Shown: positions 8,793 through 19,995 of the stretch, piece after piece
How the letters are laid out: every line of letters starts with the position of its first letter
Numbering within the stretch: the first letter of the stretch is position 1
Assembly (NCBI RefSeq): GCF_013116825.1
Contig: NZ_JABFNS010000071.1
Coordinates: forward strand, 1 to 45,471
Reading direction: 5' to 3'
Length of the DNA stretch: 45,471 nt
From: Myxococcus xanthus
GTDB lineage: Bacteria; Myxococcota; Myxococcia; Myxococcales; Myxococcaceae
Made by a program: the position numbers and the translations under genes
The notes under the pieces: model-generated
The model's database searches: none
The model's input: the letters and a program-made list of their open reading frames with translations, nothing else
What the model was told of the DNA's origin: nothing

Positions 8793-9227
8793 TCAGCCTG
8801 GAATGGGCCCCAGCCCCGCACGCTCCACGAGGAGCCGCGCGAGCTGCCGATGGTGCCTGAAGAAGCTGGTGAAGTGGACGAGGCCCGCCTTGCCCCGGAT
8901 GGCGTAGACCGTCACGGGCCCGGGCAGGACATCGAGCTTGCGGATGTCCGCGAAGGTGAAACGCCGCGTCCGCACCATGCCTCGGTAGGTCAACCCCCGG
9001 GCATCGACGACGATGTGCGTGCGCCCGTAGTACATGAGCGACACCGCGAAGAAGAGGACGAAAAATCCCGCTGAGAGGAAGGTCTTGAGCGGGACCTCAT
9101 CGAAGAATCGGAGGAGGTACACCAGCACGGCAACCCAGAGGAGACCCGCGGCGGCCATGGCCGCTGCGAGGACCCGTCGGGGTCTGAAGACCTGCCGTCC
9201 GTTCGGTTCCGCGTCGCGCCCGGTCAT
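8793..9227 (-). CDS. Small membrane protein with a bacterial PH-like domain
   Basis: The 144-residue product has two close transmembrane segments (about residues 20-40 and 48-66). A PH-like beta domain follows (HIVVDARGLTYRGMVRTRRFTFADIRKLDVLPG, then VYAIRGKAGLVHFTSFF), of the kind found in small integral membrane proteins. The partner or ligand is unknown. It converges with the FHA gene with eight bases between the stops. The gene for the TPR protein lies upstream on the same strand, and 62 bases separate them. Confidence 0.8.
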   Translation of the reverse strand: MTGRDAEPNGRQVFRPRRVLAAAMAAAGLLWVAVLVYLLRFFDEVPLKTFLSAGFFVLFFAVSLMYYGRTHIVVDARGLTYRGMVRTRRFTFADIRKLDVLPGPVTVYAIRGKAGLVHFTSFFRHHRQLARLLVERAGLGPIPG

Positions 9228-9289
9228 CCATGGAAGCTAATGCTTGGGGCTGACACGGTCCACCGCCCCTCAGGCTTCCTGCCTGCCGG

Positions 9290-10606
9290 TCAACGCAGGC
9301 GCGCCGCCTTCTGTCGGGATTCCTCCTGAAGCTGGGGGCGGACGTCCGCGGAGGAGGAGGCGGCATAGCGCTCGTAGAGGTCGCGTGCCTCCAGCGTGCG
9401 GCCCATGGCGCGGAGAGATTCGGCCAGTCCGTAAAGCGGAGACGCCGAGCCGGGCTCCAGCTCCAAGGCGTACTGATAGTCCGCCGCGGCTTCCGCGTAG
9501 CGACGCAGGCCGATGTTGGCGCTGCCTCGCGCGACGAAGGCCACGGTCAGCATGGGCTCGAGTTGGATGGCCTGGGTGAGGCTGCTCAGCGCGCCACTGA
9601 AGTCCTTGCTGGCGATGCGCTGCACGCCCTGCTCATACGCCCGGCGCGCCAGCGCGCGCGTCGTGTCGGCCACGGGCCCGGAGCCCGGTGCCTGTCCCGC
9701 GGCCTGGGGAGAAGCGCCCGCCTGCGCCATCTTCGCCCGCGCGCGGTCGATGTTCTCCTTCGCGCTCTGCTGGATGGCCGCGTCCTTCGTGAGCGCGGTG
9801 GCCCGCTCCCACTGCGCCACCGCCTGCCCGTAGTAGCCCAGCACCGCCAAGGCGTTGCCCAGCTTGAACAAGGCCTCCACATGGCCCGCATCCGCGTGGG
9901 ATGCATCCAGGAAGGCGAAGGCCGCCTCGCGGTAGCGGCGCTCCTTCATCAAGGCGTCGCCGTCACGGATGCGCGACGCCGCCAGCGCCGGATTGGACGT
10001 CACGGATTCCGCAACGGGCGCCGCCGAGGGCGTCGCAACGGCCGGCGCGGTGGCCACCGCGAGCGGCTCGGCGCCCATGGCATTCAGGTGCTCGGTCGCC
10101 TTGCGGACCCAGACCTGCTCCCCCTTGCGCTGCTCACGGGCGATGTACGCCTGGTACGCGGGGATCGCCTTGTCCTTCTGGCCGAGCTGCCGGTAACTCT
10201 CCCCCAGGCCGTAGAAGCCGTCCGCGTCGCCGGGCTCGAGCTCGGTGTAGCGCTCGTAGGCCTGTGCCGCCGTGGCCGCATCCCCCGTCTTCCGCGCGGC
10301 ATAGCCCAGGTTGAACCAGGCCATCTTGAAGCCGGGGTCGGCCTTCGCGGCGTCACGGAAGAGCGTGAGCGCCTCCTGCACCTGCCCCTTGCGGAAGAGC
10401 ACACTGCCCAGGCCATTGAGGGCGGAGGGATAGCCGGGCGTGTCGGCCAGGGCCTCGCGGTAGGCGGTGGCCGCGTCATCCCAGCGACCACGCGCCAGCG
10501 CCGACTCCCCGCGCAGGAATGCGGCCCGGGCCGCGGCGGATGGCTCCGCGGCCCCCAGCAGCATTGCCGCGGACAGCGCGATGACGAACCTGCGCAAGAC
10601 GACCAT
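9290..10606 (-). CDS. Exported tetratricopeptide (TPR) repeat protein
   Basis: The product has about 438 residues. A signal peptide (VLRRFVIALSAAMLLGAAEPSAAA) is followed by roughly eight TPR units. Clear ones are FLRGESALARGRWDDAATAYREAL, ALNGLGSVLFRKGQVQEALTLF, AWFNLGYAARKTGDAATAAQAYERYTEL, FYGLGESYRQLG, ALFKLGNALAVLGYYGQAVAQWERA and, near the C-terminus, LGLRRYAEAAADYQYALELEPGSASPLYGLAESL type repeats. TPR proteins act as scaffolds in the periplasm, and the partner is unknown. The start at 10606 has a GGGAG site. A longer in-frame extension runs into purA and is discarded. A 6-bp hairpin (9281-9300) surrounds the stop codon. The gene follows purA after 92 bases. Confidence 0.88.
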   Translation of the reverse strand: MVVLRRFVIALSAAMLLGAAEPSAAARAAFLRGESALARGRWDDAATAYREALADTPGYPSALNGLGSVLFRKGQVQEALTLFRDAAKADPGFKMAWFNLGYAARKTGDAATAAQAYERYTELEPGDADGFYGLGESYRQLGQKDKAIPAYQAYIAREQRKGEQVWVRKATEHLNAMGAEPLAVATAPAVATPSAAPVAESVTSNPALAASRIRDGDALMKERRYREAAFAFLDASHADAGHVEALFKLGNALAVLGYYGQAVAQWERATALTKDAAIQQSAKENIDRARAKMAQAGASPQAAGQAPGSGPVADTTRALARRAYEQGVQRIASKDFSGALSSLTQAIQLEPMLTVAFVARGSANIGLRRYAEAAADYQYALELEPGSASPLYGLAESLRAMGRTLEARDLYERYAASSSADVRPQLQEESRQKAARLR

Positions 10607-10698
10607 GACGGCTCCCGGGGTATCGAACCGGAAGCCGTAGCAGAAAAACCAGGGCCGCGTCAGCACGCCCGCGAGCGACGCCAGCCCTTCGCCTCCGC

Positions 10699-12021
<1,323 letters not shown>

Positions 12022-15000
12022 TTAGCACGCGCGGGGGGCCGGGTGACAGTGTTCCGCGAAGCCACAATGCAGGGCCTGGCAGGCTGCCTTCTCCCTCCCA
12101 TCCCATTCACCCCTCGCTTCACCGCGTGCCACTGCCCGTGCTGCCCCCGCGAGCCGCCCGGCGGCCTCCTCCAGGCCCCTCGTCCCGGACAGCCACTCGG
12201 GCTCTGGCTGGGACTCTTTCAGGAAGACGACTCCCACCCGCACCGGCACCCCTTCTCGCACCATCCGCCGGGCCACCAGCCCCAGCGCCGCCAGTTCGTA
12301 GGTGTACGCGGCCGCTCCCAACGGATGACGCCCGCCGTGTTTGAAGGCCACCACCACGGCCTCCCCGTGGGGTGACTCCCACAGCAGGTCCACCGCCCCC
12401 TCGACACCCACCTCGCCCTCCAGGGCAAGCATGAACGGAAGGCTTCGGTGAATTGTCTGTGACGGCGCCCTCGCCAGTTGACGCGCGAACGATGACGTCA
12501 GGAAGCGCTCCACGGTGCACAGCACCTCGCCCATGCCCGCTTCGTCCGGCAACGCGCCCGCGTCACGCAGCAACGTTTCCAGGTGAGCATTGCGCTCCGA
12601 AGTGTCCACATCCGGCGCCGCGAGTCGGAGGTCGACGCCGCGAAGCAGCCGCTGCACCAGGTCCTCCGGACGCTCGACAGGGAGCCAACCGTCGGGCTCC
12701 ACTAGGGGCGGCGCGCCACGGGGTGGCACTTCCCAGGGCCACGGCGCACCGCGAAGCCCCAACCGGTGCACGTAGTGGAAGCGGCGTGGACAGGCGATGA
12801 AGTCCTGCAACGCCTCCGCGGAAGCCACGGCCGCAGCCGGTGATTCGGCGTGCGCGACACGCGGCCCCCGCACCCGCAGCAGCGCGGCTTCGACACGCGC
12901 CTCGGCGAGCAACAAGGCCTCTGGACCGGGCGGCTCCGGGTCCGCTGGCGGCGGGAGCGAATCGACGTCCAGGTCATCGACCAGGCCCCGCAGCTCCGCG
13001 TCCACGTCCAGGCGCCCGTCGATGAGGTGCCACCAGGAGTCCTTGCCACCGCTTCGCTCCGCGCCGCCCGCCAGCACCAGCATGTCCTTGGCGCGCGTGA
13101 GCGCGACGTAGAGCAAGCGGCGGTACTCGGCGACCTCGCGTGCCTTCAGCTCCGCGCGCACCGCGTTGAAGCGGCTGGAGGTGTAGTCATCATCCAGTGA
13201 GTCCGGCACCCACGGCTGCAGGGAGATGCCGTGCGTGCGCTCGAAGTGGACACGCCCCGAGGTGCCACGCCGCCGGCTGCCCATCGAGGGCACCACCACC
13301 ACCGGCCACTCCAGCCCCTTCGCGCTGTGGATGGTGAGGAGCTGCACCGCGCGAGGGTCGCTCGCGTCCAGCAGGTCCGCCTGGGCCTCCGTGGGGTTGT
13401 TCTCCGCCAGCATCCGCAGCTCGCGCGCGAAGGCCACGCAGCCTCCCGTGCCGCGCTCGTCCCGGCGCGACGCCAGCGCCAGCAGCTTCTCCACGTTGGC
13501 GCTGGCCTGCTCCGCGTAGGGCGAGCCCGCGAGCGCCTCGCGGTAGCCCGTCACGTCCAGCGCGGACACCAGCAACTCACGCACGCCCAGCCGGTCGCGC
13601 TCGCGTCGCAAGCCGGGAAGCGCGGCGAGGAAACACTCCAGGCGCTGACGCTCTCGCTCGGACAGCGACGCCAACACCTCCGGGTCCGTCAACCGGGGCG
13701 ACGCCAAGGACAGCGGTGCGTCCCCGGCCAGCAGGAACAGCGACGAATCCTTCAGCCCCACCAGGGGCGAGCGCAGCACCGCCGCGAAGGCCAGCGCGTC
13801 CTCTGCATCCGCCAGCAGCGCGAGCAGCGAGGCCAGGTCCAGCACCTCCTGCGCGCCGTAGAAGCCACGACCGCGTAGCACGCGGTGCGGGACACCGTGG
13901 CGGATGAGCGCCTGCCGGTACACCTCCAGGTGCGTGAAGGTCCGGAAGAGCATGGCCACATCGCCGCCCCGCGCGGGACGCAGCCCTTCGCCGTCCTCAC
14001 GCGCCACGGAAGGAGGCGCCCCCGGCGCCAGCATGCACCGCAGCCGGCGGGCAATCGCATCCGCGTCCAGCCAGCGCAGGTCCGCCGACGTGTCCGCTTC
14101 TTCCAGTTGCAGCCGCTCCACCACCGGCGTGTCCGTCAGTGACGGCCTCACCGCGGAGAGGTCATCCTTCTCCGGGACGTAGATGACCTCGAAGGGCCGA
14201 GGCGCCCCGGAGTCGGCGGCGACGAGCACCCCCGCGAAGGTGCGGTTGAAGAACGACAACAGCCCGGGCACGGAGCGGCGGTTCTGTTGGAGGAAGCCCT
14301 GCGTGCCCCCCTCCTCCACCAGCTTCTTCGCCAGCACGGAGAAGACGGACACGTCCGCGCCACGGAACTCGTAGATGGACTGCTTGCGGTCACCCACCGC
14401 GCACAGGAAGGCGGGCTCCAGCGGCAGCGCCGTCACCAGGTCCACGTCCGGCGCCAGCTCGCGCGGACCGTCCTCACGCCGCTCCGCCAGCAGCAGCACC
14501 AGCTCCAACTGGAGACGGTTGGTGTCCTGGAACTCGTCCACCAGCAGCGCGCCGATGCGCTCCTGCACCTGTCGGCGGAACTCCGGGTGCGCCCGGAGCA
14601 GGTCGCGTGACTTCACCAGCAGGGACGTGAAGTCCAGCACGTTGCGGCGGGACAGCTCCGTGTCGTGACGCGTCTCCACGCGCGTCAGCAGCTCGCGGAA
14701 CGTCACCTCGAAGGGCGCGGTGCGCCAGGCGGCCCAGGCATCATCCAGCCGGGGCACGGAGCCATCGCTCTTGCCGAAGATGCGCCAGTAGAGCGCTCGA
14801 ATGGGCCCCGCGGCCCCCTTGCTGAGCCGCGAGAAGTTGCGGCCGTCCACCTTGAAGCACGCGCGCAGCCAGGGGTAACGCTCGCCCTGTCCGAAGTTCT
14901 CCGGCGTCATGCCGTTGAGCGCGCGCTCCAGCCCACCCAGCAACCGGCTCCACTCACCCTTCGCGTCCAGGCCCCGCGCCTCGGCGCACAGCTCCAGACA

Positions 15001-15687
15001 CTGCGTGATGGACGACTCCAGCTCCGCGCGCGCTTCGGCGGCGTCACTCACGGCGGCCTTCTCCGCGCGCAGTCCCTCCTCGCGCAGCTTGCCGTAGACG
15101 GCCATCAACGCGGCCACGAGCCCGTCGGAGAAGCCCGAGCCGGAGAAGCCCAGCTCCTGGCACAGCTCCCGGACCTGCGCGTCACCGACCTCCAGCGCGT
15201 CCAGCACCACGCGCTCGCAGACGTCCTGTACCAGCCCCGCCGCCTCCAGCGAGTCCAGCACCTCGAAGTTCGGGTCGATGCCCACCGCGGGCGGCGCGCG
15301 GCGCAGCAACTGGCCGCACAGCGAATGGAAGGTGCCTACCGTGGCCGCTCCCAGCTCCTCACGCAGTTGCCGCCAGGCATCTGGAAGGGGGAAGGGCTTG
15401 TCCAGGCGCGCCAGCGACGCTCTCAGCGCCTCTTCCTGGTCCAGGCGCGTCTCCCCCTGGGCCAGCGCGTCCAGACGCTGGCGGACGCGAGAGCGCATCT
15501 CCGCGGCGGCCTTGTCCGTGAACGTGAGCATGCACAGCCGCGACGGGCGCACCGGCCCGCCTGCCTCGCGTGCCCCGGCCAGCAGGTGCAACGTCATGGT
15601 GACCAGGCTGTAAGTCTTGCCCGCGCCGGCGCCCGCCATCAGGGCGAGGTTGCGCTCCAGCGCGAAGAGGGACGGCTCGCTGATCAT
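12022..15687 (-). CDS. addA: AddA-like UvrD/RecB-family helicase with a degenerate nuclease motif
   Basis: This 1221-residue protein is the motor subunit of an AddAB/RecBCD-type complex that resects double-strand breaks before recombination. The superfamily 1 helicase motifs are present: Walker A MAGAGAGKTYSLV near residue 20, LTFTDKAAAEMR, VDEFQDTNRLQ, VGDRKQSIYEFRGA, TIHSAKGLEWPVVVVPS and LLYVALTRAKDML. The C-terminal PD-(D/E)XK domain has FIACPRRFHYVHRL, Asp1100 (VEGAVDLLW) and Lys1116, but residue 1114 is Ala (VVVAFK) where the second catalytic Asp of VDYK should be. Four Cys in a Fe-S-like pattern end the protein. The ATG overlaps the addB stop as ATGA. The 19-residue upstream extension in frame is rejected. 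Confidence 0.93.
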   Translation of the reverse strand: MISEPSLFALERNLALMAGAGAGKTYSLVTMTLHLLAGAREAGGPVRPSRLCMLTFTDKAAAEMRSRVRQRLDALAQGETRLDQEEALRASLARLDKPFPLPDAWRQLREELGAATVGTFHSLCGQLLRRAPPAVGIDPNFEVLDSLEAAGLVQDVCERVVLDALEVGDAQVRELCQELGFSGSGFSDGLVAALMAVYGKLREEGLRAEKAAVSDAAEARAELESSITQCLELCAEARGLDAKGEWSRLLGGLERALNGMTPENFGQGERYPWLRACFKVDGRNFSRLSKGAAGPIRALYWRIFGKSDGSVPRLDDAWAAWRTAPFEVTFRELLTRVETRHDTELSRRNVLDFTSLLVKSRDLLRAHPEFRRQVQERIGALLVDEFQDTNRLQLELVLLLAERREDGPRELAPDVDLVTALPLEPAFLCAVGDRKQSIYEFRGADVSVFSVLAKKLVEEGGTQGFLQQNRRSVPGLLSFFNRTFAGVLVAADSGAPRPFEVIYVPEKDDLSAVRPSLTDTPVVERLQLEEADTSADLRWLDADAIARRLRCMLAPGAPPSVAREDGEGLRPARGGDVAMLFRTFTHLEVYRQALIRHGVPHRVLRGRGFYGAQEVLDLASLLALLADAEDALAFAAVLRSPLVGLKDSSLFLLAGDAPLSLASPRLTDPEVLASLSERERQRLECFLAALPGLRRERDRLGVRELLVSALDVTGYREALAGSPYAEQASANVEKLLALASRRDERGTGGCVAFARELRMLAENNPTEAQADLLDASDPRAVQLLTIHSAKGLEWPVVVVPSMGSRRRGTSGRVHFERTHGISLQPWVPDSLDDDYTSSRFNAVRAELKAREVAEYRRLLYVALTRAKDMLVLAGGAERSGGKDSWWHLIDGRLDVDAELRGLVDDLDVDSLPPPADPEPPGPEALLLAEARVEAALLRVRGPRVAHAESPAAAVASAEALQDFIACPRRFHYVHRLGLRGAPWPWEVPPRGAPPLVEPDGWLPVERPEDLVQRLLRGVDLRLAAPDVDTSERNAHLETLLRDAGALPDEAGMGEVLCTVERFLTSSFARQLARAPSQTIHRSLPFMLALEGEVGVEGAVDLLWESPHGEAVVVAFKHGGRHPLGAAAYTYELAALGLVARRMVREGVPVRVGVVFLKESQPEPEWLSGTRGLEEAAGRLAGAARAVARGEARGEWDGREKAACQALHCGFAEHCHPAPRAC

Positions 15688-18600
15688 CCACCGTCCTCCG
15701 TGACGCGCCTGTCCGTAATCCGGCACACCGCGCGATAGCCACACGTCCCGCAGTCCTGGGGCCGCGCGGCGAACTGCCCCTGCCGCAGCGTGCCCACCAG
15801 CGCCTCCACGGCGTTGGGCAGGTTGAGGCCCTCCTTCTCCGCCACCTTCGCGCGAACCTCGGGGTCCTTCGACAGCAGCTCATCCAGTTCCGCGTCGGAG
15901 ATGACCTCGGACAGGCGGATGGCCATGCCCGTGCGCAGGGAGAACCACGCGGCCTGCCGCGCGTCCTTGTGGCCACTCTCGCGCGCCGCGTAGAGGTACA
16001 GCGGGAGCTGGAAGTCGGACGTCAGCAGCCGCTCCTTCAGCGAGCGCTTGTCCAGCCGGCCCGACTTGTAGTCGATGACGCCCACCTCGCCGCCCGACTT
16101 GTCGAGCCGGTCGATGGTGCCCTCGAAGTACACGGGCTCCTCGCCCGCGTGCAGCACGACGTTGCTCCACTTGTCATCACGGGCGGCCGGGCCGAAGCGG
16201 AACTCGAAGTTCTCCGGCGTCATCGCGTCGAAGGGCAAGCCGCGCCGCTCGTCCACGAGGATGCGGCGAGCCATCGCGCGTGCTCGCTCGTGCGCCAGCT
16301 TCCACAGCTCGGGGTGTCCCACGTGGTGCACGCGCTCGAAGTCCTTGATGGCGGCCTTGAGCGCGGCGTCCAGCACCTCGTCCGGGACCTCCTCCGGCGC
16401 CTTGCCCAACAGTTGCTTCTCCTTCAAGGCCGCGAAGACCTCCTCCACCACCTTGTGCCAGAAGGTGCCACGGCCCCGGGCGTCGAACTCCTCGCCCGGC
16501 ACGTCCGGCTCGGCCACCTTCAGGCCATACGAGAGGAAGCCCTGGAAGCCGCAGTTGCCGAAGCGCGCCAACGCCGACGCAGAGAGCGGCCGGGTGATGT
16601 CGAAACGGAAGGTCTCACGCAAGGACTCACGCAGGGTGTTGACGTCCACCGAGCCGGAGTACGGCCCCGGCTGCGCATTCGCGTTGCCGAAGAAGAACAG
16701 GCGCTCCAGCTCCACTTCCGACAGCTCGCGCGCCCCCGCGTACCAGGCCTCGGACGCGAAGCGGCGCCGAAGCACCGAGGCCGCGGCGTCGGGCTCGGTG
16801 ACGCGCAGCTTGGGCTGGGACAAGGCCTCCAGGGCCACGCAGCGGCGCAGCTCGGACTCGGTGAGCACTTCGTCCAGCGGCGGAATGGGTGACAGCGAGC
16901 GCGGCTCCCACTTCAACGCGGTGAGCCGGCGCACCTCTTCCAGGAACGCCGATGGCACCTGCTCCTGACCTCCGGCGGACTCCACCGCGAAGGACAGGCT
17001 GACGCTCGCCTCGGCGGCGGCAAGTGCGCTGGCGAACAGCAGCCGGTCCTCGGTGAGGCGCCACGCCGCGCGCTCGTCGAATTCGCCGCCCGTGAGCCGG
17101 AAGACGTCGCGGCCCAGGTGCTTGTTGAGCGCCGCGCGCTCCGCGTCCGCCAGCAGCGGAGAGGGTGCGTCACGACCGGGGAAGCGGCCTTCCGTCAGTC
17201 CCGCGAGGAAGAGGTGCTGGAAGGAGCGGCCCGGCAGCTCGGCCACGTCGAGCACCTCGACGGCGGCGCCACGGGGCCCACGCGGAGGCAGGTGCGCGTC
17301 CGCCATCGCGTCACGCAGCCAGCGGCCGAACGTGCGGCGGCGCATCTTCGGTCCGCCGCCCACCGCCTTCATCATCCGCGTCAGGCCCAGCACCCGCAGG
17401 CGCAGCGCTTCACGCGCGGCATCATCCCGTGCCCGAGCATCCGCCGCGCGCGCGCCCAGATTCCCCTCCTCGCGAGGCGCCAACGCGCCTTCTGAATCCA
17501 CGAGGCCCAGCCGCTCCACCACCTGCCACCACGCCGCCAGCAACTCCACGGCGGTGCCTTCTTCGGGGATGCGGCGGCACGCCTCCACCAACAGCAGGCA
17601 ACGCTCTCGCAGCAGCTTCACGGCGTGGACGCGGCTGCTGTCCTGCGCCTTGCGCGTACCGCTGAGCGCGAGCATCCGCCGGGCCAGCCCGTCCAGCCGC
17701 ACGTCGTAGGCGCCCCGGTTCCGCAGCGCGCCCAACCGGTCATCGCGCACGGCGGCCTGGGCGAAGAGCGTCGCGGGCGCGTCCGGACCACCGCGCGACA
17801 AGGTGGGCGCATAGCGGCTGCCCATCAGGTCCGCCATGCGCTCCACCGGGAAGCCATCCTCCACCAGCAGCGGCAGGTCCAGCGCCAGACGCACGGGACC
17901 GGCGAGCCCCAGCGGTTCACCCCAGGGCAGGCGCACCGGCACGCCCAGCTCCCCCAGCGACTCCGCGAGCCAGCCCGCCTCGGGCCCCAGCTCCCGGTAC
18001 GCCACCGCGATGTCGCCGGGCGCCACGCCTTCGGCCAGCAAGCGCCGCACGTCCCGAGCCACCAGACGCGCCTCGTCACGGGCCGTGGCCGCGTTCCACA
18101 CACGCAGGGACGGCACCGCGTCCTTCAACACGTCGCGCGGCGCCCGAGGCGAGAAGAGGTGGCGCCCCAGGTCGATGAAAGGCCGGCCTTCGAAGGTGAC
18201 GTCCGCCTTGAAGAGGTCCACGTGCGTCATGGAATCGCCGCGGTTCTCGAAGGCGCGAAACAGCGCCGTCAGCGCCGCGTCCGCCGCGGGCGAGCCACCC
18301 ACCGGCGTCTCCACGCGCAACGTCACCCGACGGGACTCACACGCCGCCGCCAACGCCAGCAACAACTCCAGCCCCGAGGGCCGCACGTCATATACGCCGT
18401 GCAGCACGAGCGTGCTCAGCCCCTCCCACCCCACGGGCCACGCGCCTCGGCCCAGCGCCTCGCGTGCACCGCGCAGCACGTCCTCGCGGTCCGCGAGACA
18501 GAGCTCCGCCATCCGCTGCTCGTACAGGTGGTACAGGCGCGCAATCACGCGGATCCGGTTCCTGCGCTCCTGCGGCAGGACCTCCACCGCGTCTTGGAGC

Positions 18601-18923
18601 TCCCGAGCGGACAGGCGCCCGGCCTTCAGGTCCAGCACCACGTCCAGCGCGGCGCGCGCGAAGGCGGGCTCTCGCACATAGTCGCCGAAAGGCGTGGGCC
18701 CCAGCTCCAATCCCAGGGAGGCCACCACCGCTCGCGCCGCCACCGCCGGGCATGGACGCCGGTTGAGCTCACGCGCGCCGCCCAGCGCCTGCAGCATCTC
18801 CTCCCAGGTCAGCAGGTGCGCGCCCACGCTCAGGCCGCTGGCGTCGCCCATGGCCCGCAACGCGGCCTGGCGCCGGCCGGCGTCGGGGAACACGTGGAGG
18901 GTGTGGCCAGAGCGGAAGGGCAT
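15684..18923 (-). CDS. addB: AddB-like helicase-nuclease subunit with an intact nuclease domain
   Basis: The 1079-residue protein is the second subunit of the AddAB-type complex. The N-terminal region has a degenerate Walker A position (HVFPDAGRRQAALR), suggesting a non-motor, scaffold-like helicase core as in RecC/AddB. The C-terminal nuclease is intact, with FGNCGFQGFLSYGL, HKVVEEVF, Asp938 in GTIDRL, Asp951 and Lys953 in VIDYKSG, and QLPLYLYAA. Cysteines in FGNCGF and the final CGTCGYRAVC form the Fe-S cluster pattern of AddB-type nucleases. Its stop overlaps the addA start as ATGA. The gene is first in an addB-addA-purA arrangement. I call it AddB by architecture and neighbourhood. Confidence 0.9.
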   Translation of the reverse strand: MPFRSGHTLHVFPDAGRRQAALRAMGDASGLSVGAHLLTWEEMLQALGGARELNRRPCPAVAARAVVASLGLELGPTPFGDYVREPAFARAALDVVLDLKAGRLSARELQDAVEVLPQERRNRIRVIARLYHLYEQRMAELCLADREDVLRGAREALGRGAWPVGWEGLSTLVLHGVYDVRPSGLELLLALAAACESRRVTLRVETPVGGSPAADAALTALFRAFENRGDSMTHVDLFKADVTFEGRPFIDLGRHLFSPRAPRDVLKDAVPSLRVWNAATARDEARLVARDVRRLLAEGVAPGDIAVAYRELGPEAGWLAESLGELGVPVRLPWGEPLGLAGPVRLALDLPLLVEDGFPVERMADLMGSRYAPTLSRGGPDAPATLFAQAAVRDDRLGALRNRGAYDVRLDGLARRMLALSGTRKAQDSSRVHAVKLLRERCLLLVEACRRIPEEGTAVELLAAWWQVVERLGLVDSEGALAPREEGNLGARAADARARDDAAREALRLRVLGLTRMMKAVGGGPKMRRRTFGRWLRDAMADAHLPPRGPRGAAVEVLDVAELPGRSFQHLFLAGLTEGRFPGRDAPSPLLADAERAALNKHLGRDVFRLTGGEFDERAAWRLTEDRLLFASALAAAEASVSLSFAVESAGGQEQVPSAFLEEVRRLTALKWEPRSLSPIPPLDEVLTESELRRCVALEALSQPKLRVTEPDAAASVLRRRFASEAWYAGARELSEVELERLFFFGNANAQPGPYSGSVDVNTLRESLRETFRFDITRPLSASALARFGNCGFQGFLSYGLKVAEPDVPGEEFDARGRGTFWHKVVEEVFAALKEKQLLGKAPEEVPDEVLDAALKAAIKDFERVHHVGHPELWKLAHERARAMARRILVDERRGLPFDAMTPENFEFRFGPAARDDKWSNVVLHAGEEPVYFEGTIDRLDKSGGEVGVIDYKSGRLDKRSLKERLLTSDFQLPLYLYAARESGHKDARQAAWFSLRTGMAIRLSEVISDAELDELLSKDPEVRAKVAEKEGLNLPNAVEALVGTLRQGQFAARPQDCGTCGYRAVCRITDRRVTEDGG

Positions 18924-19086
18924 GCGGGGCGGATTCTAGAACGACCGGGCGGGTGACTTTCATGCTCCATTCAAGGCCCGCCGCCCAGGTCATTTCCGTG
19001 CCTGCCCGGCCGCTGTCCGCGTATTCCCGGCCAGTCCATCGATATCCACGCCGGGCCTCCCGGATTTACAGCGAGTCGCGGGGGGC

Positions 19087-19932
19087 TCATGAGCGCACAT
19101 TCAGTGACAGCTCCAACTCGAGCTGTGTGAGCGGAGTCGCCCCCAATCCCGCCCCTTGGAAGAAGCGCGCCAGGGGGCCTTCCGGCACGACGGCGCTCAC
19201 GGCCAGCGCCTTCCCGGGCCACCGCGCGGCCAGGGCCCCCAGGAGCCTGCGGCCAGCGCCCTGCCCCCGGGCCGACGGCTCCACCCCCACGGACCGGACG
19301 ACCAGCGTGGGCGCCGCCACATCCGCCACCACCGCCACCGCGGGGCCCAGCCGGAACGCACGCGCGGGCAACGCCAACCCCATGACTGTCGCGGGAGCCA
19401 GCTGCCAGGGCAATCCCTCCGGCAGCAGCCGCGCGCACTCCCACGGCTCCACTTCCTCCAGCGCGGAGGTCTCCGCCAAGGGCGCTGGCGTCCCCACGAA
19501 GCCCACCAGCCGGCGCACGCGCTGGAAGCCCAGCCGCTCGTAGAGCGTCACCGCGGGTGCGTTCTGTTCGATGACCTCCAGAAGCATCCGGGTGTCGCCA
19601 CGCGCTCGCGCGTCCTCCAGCAGCGGGCGCAGCATGGCACCTCCCAGTTTGCGATTCCGCCAGGCGGGCACCACGCCCATGCCCGCCACGCGGCTCTCCC
19701 CGCCCCGGCGGGCCATCAAGACGAGCCCCACGGGCTCCCCGTCCACGCGCGCGACGCGGCTTTCCTCCAGCGAGATGTGCTCACTGCGCACGCGTGCATC
19801 GAACAGACCGGGGGCGTCCGGCACGGTGACGAAATACCCCTCGAAGGCGCGGGCAAACAGCGTGGAGAGGGCGCGCAGCGGCAGTTCCGACGCGGATGTC
19901 AATTGCATGAGGGGGCAAGCCTCCAATGACAT
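19087..19932 (-). CDS. Tandem GNAT-family N-acetyltransferase
   Basis: The 281-residue protein contains two GNAT-like folds. The first has the acetyl-CoA binding strand-loop MGVVPAWRNRKLGGAML, followed by ALLEVIEQNAPAVTLYERLGFQ-like signatures (here MLLEVIEQNAPAVTLYERLGF). The second has VGVEPSARGQGAGRRLLGAL with a good R/QxxGxG/A loop. Such enzymes move an acetyl group from acetyl-CoA to an amine, and the acceptor is not predictable here. The start is ambiguous: ATG 19932 has no ribosome binding site, while an in-frame ATG at 19908 has GGAGG eleven bases upstream. The following stretch up to addB, 18924-19086, shows no clear feature. Confidence 0.85.
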   Translation of the reverse strand: MSLEACPLMQLTSASELPLRALSTLFARAFEGYFVTVPDAPGLFDARVRSEHISLEESRVARVDGEPVGLVLMARRGGESRVAGMGVVPAWRNRKLGGAMLRPLLEDARARGDTRMLLEVIEQNAPAVTLYERLGFQRVRRLVGFVGTPAPLAETSALEEVEPWECARLLPEGLPWQLAPATVMGLALPARAFRLGPAVAVVADVAAPTLVVRSVGVEPSARGQGAGRRLLGALAARWPGKALAVSAVVPEGPLARFFQGAGLGATPLTQLELELSLNVRS

Positions 19933-19995
19933 GCGGGGCCGAGTCTACGCACGAAGTCATGGGACTTCGCTGGAACCCGACGGGATTGCGCCCCT

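Noticed and set aside
15688..15744. 19-residue N-terminal extension of AddA
   Set aside because: The ATG at 15687 overlaps the addB stop and gives the usual family start.
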